A stretch of 64,000 nt of DNA from an uncultured Candidatus Binatia bacterium (GTDB taxonomy: Bacteria > Desulfobacterota > Binatia > Bin18), in assembly GCA_958296235.1 (NCBI GenBank), contig OY282457.1, positions 1,426,501 to 1,490,500 of the forward strand, in the 5' to 3' direction. Position 1 is the first letter of the stretch. Each line of letters opens with the position of its first letter. The position numbers and the translations under genes were made by a program. The notes below the pieces were generated by a model. It was given only the letters and a program-made list of their open reading frames with translations, did not search any database and was not told the DNA's origin. Positions 59,514-64,000 of the stretch are shown piece by piece.

Positions 59514-60275
59514 ATGGCTGGCCGATTAGCCGGAAAAGTAGCAGTGGTGACTGGTGGCAGCTCAGGCATAGGCCGGGCTACCGCGCAGATTTTTGCTCGT
59601 GAGGGGGCCAAGGTTGTTGTGGCCGATATCGGGGTTGAGGGCGGCGCAGAAACCGTGCGTCTGATTAACGGCTCGGGTGGAGAAGCAATATTTGTCCAGA
59701 CCGATGTTGCCCAGCCTGCTGACGCAGAGGCCATGGTCAAGAAAGCGCTTGAGATCTATGGACGGCTCGACTGTGCCTTCAATAACGCCGGCATCGAAGG
59801 TGTGGTCCAACCAACCGTGGACTATGACGAGGCAGATTGGGACCGAGTCATATCGATTAACCTGACCGGTGTGTGGCTGTGCATGAAGTATGAACTCCAG
59901 CAGATGCTCACACAGGGCAGCGGCGCGATTGTGAATACGGCGTCAATTGCGGGGCTGGTTGGTCTTCCTGGCTTTTCGGCGTATGTGGCAGCCAAACATG
60001 GAGTCAACGGATTGACCAAGACGGCCGCGCTGGAATATGCCAAGTCCGGCATTCGCGTCAACGCCGTGTGTCCGGGGGCGATTCGCACGCCGATGTTTGA
60101 ACGCGGAGCGCGGGACAATCCGGGCATTGAGGAGCAAGTCGTGGCCGCTGAACCGATTGGACGCATGGCTGAACCCGCCGAAGTGGGTGAGGCTGTCGTC
60201 TGGTTGTGTTCTGATGCGGCATCCTTTGTGACCGGTCTACCGATGGCGGTTGATGGTGGCTGGATAGCGCAGTAG
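59514..60275 (+). CDS. Short-chain dehydrogenase/reductase (SDR), classical type
   Basis: 253 residues with TGGSSGIG (13-20), NNAG (90-93), Ser144, Tyr157 and Lys161, the same positions as the SDR at 13721 with which it shares most residues. Asp38 suggests NAD. It follows the amidohydrolase by 46 bases in the same run. It may oxidise an alcohol or reduce a ketone made upstream. Confidence 0.9.
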   Translation: MAGRLAGKVAVVTGGSSGIGRATAQIFAREGAKVVVADIGVEGGAETVRLINGSGGEAIFVQTDVAQPADAEAMVKKALEIYGRLDCAFNNAGIEGVVQPTVDYDEADWDRVISINLTGVWLCMKYELQQMLTQGSGAIVNTASIAGLVGLPGFSAYVAAKHGVNGLTKTAALEYAKSGIRVNAVCPGAIRTPMFERGARDNPGIEEQVVAAEPIGRMAEPAEVGEAVVWLCSDAASFVTGLPMAVDGGWIAQ

Positions 60276-60433
60276 GGCGGGGTGATGCGAGTACGCGTCG
60301 GATGTCAATAAATTTAGGCAACACCGTGGTTTGCCGGCGAGGATATGAGCAAGGATATGCCGTTTAGTCGAACTCTCAATCATCCATGAAGATGGTCCAA
60401 GAGTGAAATCCTTTTGAACAGGAGGGCTTAGGT

Positions 60434-60766
60434 ATGTCAACGCGCGAAAAGGTGTATGCGGTTCTGGTTATCGTGGGAGTTCTCCTCCCCATGTACTACA
60501 ACGTCCAGTACATGGGTGCAGGTGGGAATCTTTTGGTTGATTTTTTCACCGTGCCAATGGAAAGCGCGGTGACAGCCTCGCTCCTGTTCGACCTGCTGGT
60601 CGCGTTTATCGCGTATAATGTTTGGTTATTCTCCGAGGGACGAACGCTTGGGACGCGGAATTTCGTTATCTGCCTCGCGGTCTCATGGCTGGTGGCATTT
60701 TCCGCCGGTTTACCGTTATTCCTGTTGCTCCGTGAGCGGCAGAGACAGTTTGCTGAGAGCGCTTAG
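60434..60766 (+). CDS. DUF2834 family membrane protein
   Basis: 110 residues after AGGAGGGCTTAGGT. It has three hydrophobic helices: VYAVLVIVGVLLPMYYNVQY, SLLFDLLVAFIAYNVWLFSEG and FVICLAVSWLVAFSAGLPLFLLLRE, the pattern of DUF2834 proteins. The function is unknown. It is followed by a P450 gene 23 bases away, so the two may be transcribed together. Confidence 0.8.
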   Translation: MSTREKVYAVLVIVGVLLPMYYNVQYMGAGGNLLVDFFTVPMESAVTASLLFDLLVAFIAYNVWLFSEGRTLGTRNFVICLAVSWLVAFSAGLPLFLLLRERQRQFAESA

Positions 60767-60789
60767 ACTCCTTAAGGAGGGCCTTTCGT

Positions 60790-61977
60790 ATGGACTTCAA
60801 TCCACTGTCTCCGGAAGTGACGGCGAATCCGTACCCGTATTACACTGAGCTGAGGAACAAAGCCCCAGTCATTTGGCTTGAGCCTTTTCAGTGTTGGGCT
60901 CTGAGCCGGTATGCTGATGTGGACTTTGCCTTGCGCAACCCGCAGATATTTTCGTCTTCGGTATTTACGGCTGAAGCCTTGGGCGATCTGAATCCAGTAC
61001 CGGAGGTACCGTGGATTCTTGATATGAATCCTCCCGACCATACCCGACTGCGGAAGCTGGCCAATAAAGGCTTTGCACCTCGCCTCATCCGAACCCTTGA
61101 ACCACGCGTGCAGGCAATTATCCAAGAGTTGATCGAACCGATACGCGGGCAGTCGGAGATCGATCTCGTCGCAACATTCTCCGGACCGCTCCCAACGATC
61201 GTCATCGCGGAGATGCTCGGTGTCGAGCCTGAACGGCGCGATGACTTTAAGGTCTGGTCGGATGACGTGGTCAGATCTACCGGTCGTCCAACTGACGAGG
61301 CTGAGCGGGATCAGATTCGCAGAAGCGAAGCCGAACTCCAGACCTATTTTGAGCAGATGATAGAACGGCGCCGAACTGAGCCTGGAGAGGACGTGATTAC
61401 CGCTCTGGTGCAAGCCGAAGAAGAGCGCGATATGCTGTCTTCAAAAGAGATTCTCGCTTTGGCCGTCTTACTGCTGTTAGCTGGGAATGAAACGACGACC
61501 AACTTGATTGGAAACGCGGTTCTTACCTTCCTCAACCACCCCGATGAATTGGCCAAAGTTCGAGCCGACCCTGCCCTATTGCCTGCGCTCGTCGAAGAAG
61601 TGCTGCGCTATGACTCGCCCGTTCAGGTGATTTTCCGCCGGACGGCCCAGGAAGTGGAGTTGGAAGGCGGGAAGATTCCAGCCGAACAGAACGTCTTCTT
61701 GCTTTTGGGATCGGCCAATCGTGATGAGCGGCGGTTTCCTGAACCGGACCGTTTTGATATCGCCCGCAATCCCCAGGATCACATCGCCTTTGGCTATGGC
61801 ATCCACTACTGCCTAGGCGCTCCGCTGGCCCGGCTTGAAGGTCGGAATGCCTTAGAAGCGCTGCTGTTTGACTGTCTGCCTTTCTCCTGTGCGACTGAAC
61901 GGGGCGAGCAGATCGCGTCGCTCATCGTCCGAGGCCCACAGACTTTACCGCTCCGATTTGATACAGCAGGAGCGTAA
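60790..61977 (+). CDS. Cytochrome P450
   Basis: 395 residues after AAGGAGGGCCTTTCGT. AGNETT in the I-helix, EEVLRYDSPVQ (ExxR) and the heme loop FGYGIHYCLG are all present. It is a compact soluble bacterial P450 beginning MDFNPLSPEVTANPYPYY. It belongs to a different group from the P450s at 14557 and 51869, judging by the heme loop. It is followed by an EstB-type serine hydrolase gene. Confidence 0.92.
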   Translation: MDFNPLSPEVTANPYPYYTELRNKAPVIWLEPFQCWALSRYADVDFALRNPQIFSSSVFTAEALGDLNPVPEVPWILDMNPPDHTRLRKLANKGFAPRLIRTLEPRVQAIIQELIEPIRGQSEIDLVATFSGPLPTIVIAEMLGVEPERRDDFKVWSDDVVRSTGRPTDEAERDQIRRSEAELQTYFEQMIERRRTEPGEDVITALVQAEEERDMLSSKEILALAVLLLLAGNETTTNLIGNAVLTFLNHPDELAKVRADPALLPALVEEVLRYDSPVQVIFRRTAQEVELEGGKIPAEQNVFLLLGSANRDERRFPEPDRFDIARNPQDHIAFGYGIHYCLGAPLARLEGRNALEALLFDCLPFSCATERGEQIASLIVRGPQTLPLRFDTAGA

Positions 61978-62004
61978 AGTCTGGACAAAAGAAGGAGGAA
62001 TACC

Positions 62005-63213
62005 ATGGCAGTACAGGGAACGTGCGATCAAAAGTTTCAGGAAGTACGGCAGGAGTTCGAGCGTAATTTTGCGGAGCGGGATGAAGTTGGCGCCTCGGTG
62101 TGTGTGACCGTCGGCGGGCAAACGGTCGTCGATCTGTGGGGCGGGACGGCTGACACCGAGACCGGCGCGCCGTGGACCGATGAGACAGTCAGCATTGTCT
62201 TTTCCTCGACAAAAGGAGCGACGGCCATTTGCGCCCACGTCCTGGCCTCGCGCGGCGAACTCGACCTTGATGCGCCAGTCGCCAAGTATTGGCCCGAGTT
62301 TGCCCAGGCCGGCAAGGAAAACATCCAGGTTAAGATGCTGCTCAATCATCAGGCCGGTCTGCCCGCAGTGCGCGAAAATCTGCCGCAGGGTGCCTATGCG
62401 GATTGGGACCTGATGGTCGATGCTCTGGCTAAAGAAGAGCCGTTTTGGGAGCCTGGCACGCGGAACGGCTACCATGCCCTCACCTATGGCTGGCTGATAG
62501 GCGAGGTGGTCCGACGTGTCTCCGGTAAGTCGCTCGGCACCTTCTTTCGGGACGAGATCGCCCAGCCCCTTGGTCTGGACTTCTGGATCGGTTTACCCGA
62601 AGACAAAGAGTCACGGGTTGCCCCCATGATTGCCGCCGAGCCCGACCCGAACAGCGTGCTCTTTCAGGAAATGGCTACACCGGGCACACTGGCGGCATTG
62701 GCCATACTCAATCTGGGCGGCTATATGGGCGCCATTCCCGAGTATGACACCCAGGCTGCGCACGCCGCAGAAATCGGCGGAGCGGGCGGGATCACCAACG
62801 CCCGCGGGCTGGCCGGCATGTATGAACCCCTCGCCCTGGGCGGCAAAAAAGGCGACGTCGAGCTGGTCAACGCCGGTACCCTGGCCCGCATGGGCCGTGT
62901 ATCGTCTGCAACCGGCAGAGACGCCGTGCTGGTCATGCCGACCCGGTTTGCTCTGGGTTTCATGAAAACCATGGACAACCGCAAGGAGCCGGCTGGTGTG
63001 CAGGACAGCGTCCTTTTCTCTGAGGAGGCGTTCGGTCATGTTGGCGCGGGTGGCTCGTTTGGTTTTGCCGACCCCAAAGCCGGCATGTCCTTCGGCTATA
63101 CCATGAACCGGATGGGCTCAGGCGCATCGCTCAACGAGCGGGGACAGAGCCTGGTCGATGCCGTCTACCGGGCGCTGGGTTATCAATCGAGTGAATCGGG
63201 TGCTTGGAGGTAA
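62005..63213 (+). CDS. Serine hydrolase, beta-lactamase/EstB family
   Basis: 402 residues after AAGGAGGAATACC. Ser67-Ser-Thr-Lys70 (VFSSTKGAT) and Tyr156 in GYHALTYGWLIGE form the class C-like active site. It has the same length and motif positions as the gene at 48964 through the first 160 residues, so these are paralogues, with a loop of about 40 residues added after 180. The probable role is ester or lactone hydrolysis downstream of the P450. Confidence 0.9.
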   Translation: MAVQGTCDQKFQEVRQEFERNFAERDEVGASVCVTVGGQTVVDLWGGTADTETGAPWTDETVSIVFSSTKGATAICAHVLASRGELDLDAPVAKYWPEFAQAGKENIQVKMLLNHQAGLPAVRENLPQGAYADWDLMVDALAKEEPFWEPGTRNGYHALTYGWLIGEVVRRVSGKSLGTFFRDEIAQPLGLDFWIGLPEDKESRVAPMIAAEPDPNSVLFQEMATPGTLAALAILNLGGYMGAIPEYDTQAAHAAEIGGAGGITNARGLAGMYEPLALGGKKGDVELVNAGTLARMGRVSSATGRDAVLVMPTRFALGFMKTMDNRKEPAGVQDSVLFSEEAFGHVGAGGSFGFADPKAGMSFGYTMNRMGSGASLNERGQSLVDAVYRALGYQSSESGAWR

Positions 63214-63236
63214 GCGCAGCATTACAGGAGGATTGA

Positions 63237-64000
63237 ATGCCACGCATCATCGAAGAACAAATTGATAAACTTAACTTCCAGGGAGCAGTAGACGCAGACG
63301 GCCACATCCTTGAAGCCGCAGACTTGTGGGAAACATATTGTGATCCCAAATATCGCTCAACGGCGATACGCTTAAAGGTGGACGATCAGGGCATGGATTA
63401 CTTGGAAATTTGCGGGAAGCCTTCGCGAGTCAGCCGTGGCGGAGCATTCTCGAGTGTGGGGTCGATGGGCCAGGTGACGCGAGAAAAAGGCGAGGTTGAT
63501 CGGCGTCAACATTATGGTGATGAGTTTTTACTCGGAGCAATGGACGCCAAGCAGCGGCTGCGACGCCTCGATTTAGAGGGACTCGAGGCCGCGATTATTT
63601 ATCCCAGCCTCGATCTGGTGTGGGAAACGGAATGTGAAGATGCGGACTATGCCCAGGCTATGTGCCGGGCGTATAACCGCTGGATCGTGGACTGGTGCTC
63701 TGACAGTGGTGGCCGCTTGATTCCAGTTGCCCATCTTTCGCTGGGAGATCCACACGCCGCAGCACAAGAATTAGAACGGGCAGTCAAAGCCGGCTGTAAA
63801 GGCGGCTGGGTCGTCCAGTTTGTCATGACCCGAAAACCGCATGCCCATCCAGATCATGATGTCTTGTTCGCCAAAGCCCAGGAGCTTGACGTCCCATTAG
63901 GCGTCCATCCCTCCCTCGAACCCCAGTGGGCCCTGCCGGGTCGCTACGATCTGGAGTATGTCCGTAAGCAAAGCTTCTTTCTGAATGTCACAGCCTCGGA
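63237..64000 (+). CDS. Amidohydrolase, ACMSD-like, N-terminal part (cut by window edge)
   Basis: 254 residues from MPRIIEEQIDKLNFQGAVDADG to the window end. It shows VDADGHILEAADLWETYCDPKYR, YPSLDLVWETE, AYNRWIVDWCSDSGGRLIPVAHLSLGD and PLGVHPSLEP, matching the gene at 58316. The C-terminal Asp motif lies outside the window. The ATG follows AGGAGGATTGA. It closes the visible part of the rightward run after the serine hydrolase. Confidence 0.88.
   Translation, partial: MPRIIEEQIDKLNFQGAVDADGHILEAADLWETYCDPKYRSTAIRLKVDDQGMDYLEICGKPSRVSRGGAFSSVGSMGQVTREKGEVDRRQHYGDEFLLGAMDAKQRLRRLDLEGLEAAIIYPSLDLVWETECEDADYAQAMCRAYNRWIVDWCSDSGGRLIPVAHLSLGDPHAAAQELERAVKAGCKGGWVVQFVMTRKPHAHPDHDVLFAKAQELDVPLGVHPSLEPQWALPGRYDLEYVRKQSFFLNVTAS

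Overview
The window is about 64 kb of GC-rich, gene-dense DNA from a free-living Gram-negative bacterium. I see no rRNA, tRNA, CRISPR array, phage or plasmid genes. The repeated enzyme families (family III CoA transferases, ACMSD-like amidohydrolases, flavin and heme monooxygenases, EstB-type serine hydrolases) suggest an uncultured soil or marine lineage such as Tectomicrobia/Entotheonella or Binatota. That placement is an impression from gene content, not a measurement.

Layout. 1-4.8 kb: the start of ftsH (leftward, cut by the window edge), a frameshifted alpha/beta hydrolase, a small membrane protein, a CoA transferase, then leftward a hydroxyacid dehydrogenase, a LOG-family protein and a small unknown. 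5.0-11.5 kb: a tight operon of CoA transferase, thiamine-diphosphate enzyme, AGPS-like FAD oxidase and crotonyl-CoA carboxylase/reductase, followed by a GNAT gene. 11.6-13.7 kb: an ECF sigma/anti-sigma module with two Spy/CpxP-like periplasmic proteins. 13.7-21.8 kb: SDR, P450, NTR-like secreted protein, MarR regulator, amidohydrolase, CoA transferase and a flavin monooxygenase. 22-25.6 kb: two tandem Baeyer-Villiger monooxygenases. 26-38.4 kb: an accessory block with a sulfotransferase, two CmcJ/NvfI-family oxidoreductases, a cupin, three luciferase-like monooxygenases, an orphan heme-copper-oxidase subunit III/IV set and a phytanoyl-CoA-dioxygenase relative, mixed with gene fragments and repeats. 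38.6-51 kb: three glutathione transferases, a truncated FAD monooxygenase, a second cupin, an esterase, an acyl-CoA dehydrogenase, a TTC38-like protein, a third BVMO, a serine hydrolase and a nitroreductase. 50.9-51.8 kb: a REP-associated tyrosine transposase whose coding sequence contains its own REP palindromes. 51.9-64 kb: P450, a frameshifted sigma-54 activator, an orphan BrnA antitoxin, and a long rightward run of hydrolases, amidohydrolases, SDR and P450 that leaves the window.

The genes read as a dense oxidative and hydrolytic catabolic inventory. CoA transferases activate acids, P450s, BVMOs and luciferase-like enzymes oxidise, and esterases, amidohydrolases and SDRs process the products. 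The most unusual items are the transposase carrying REPs inside its own gene, a repeat whose end supplies the stop codon of two different genes, a T8 frameshift in the Walker B motif of the sigma-54 activator, the CoA transferase/ThDP/FAD/Ccr operon, and a near-perfect 23-bp operator with no regulator gene nearby.
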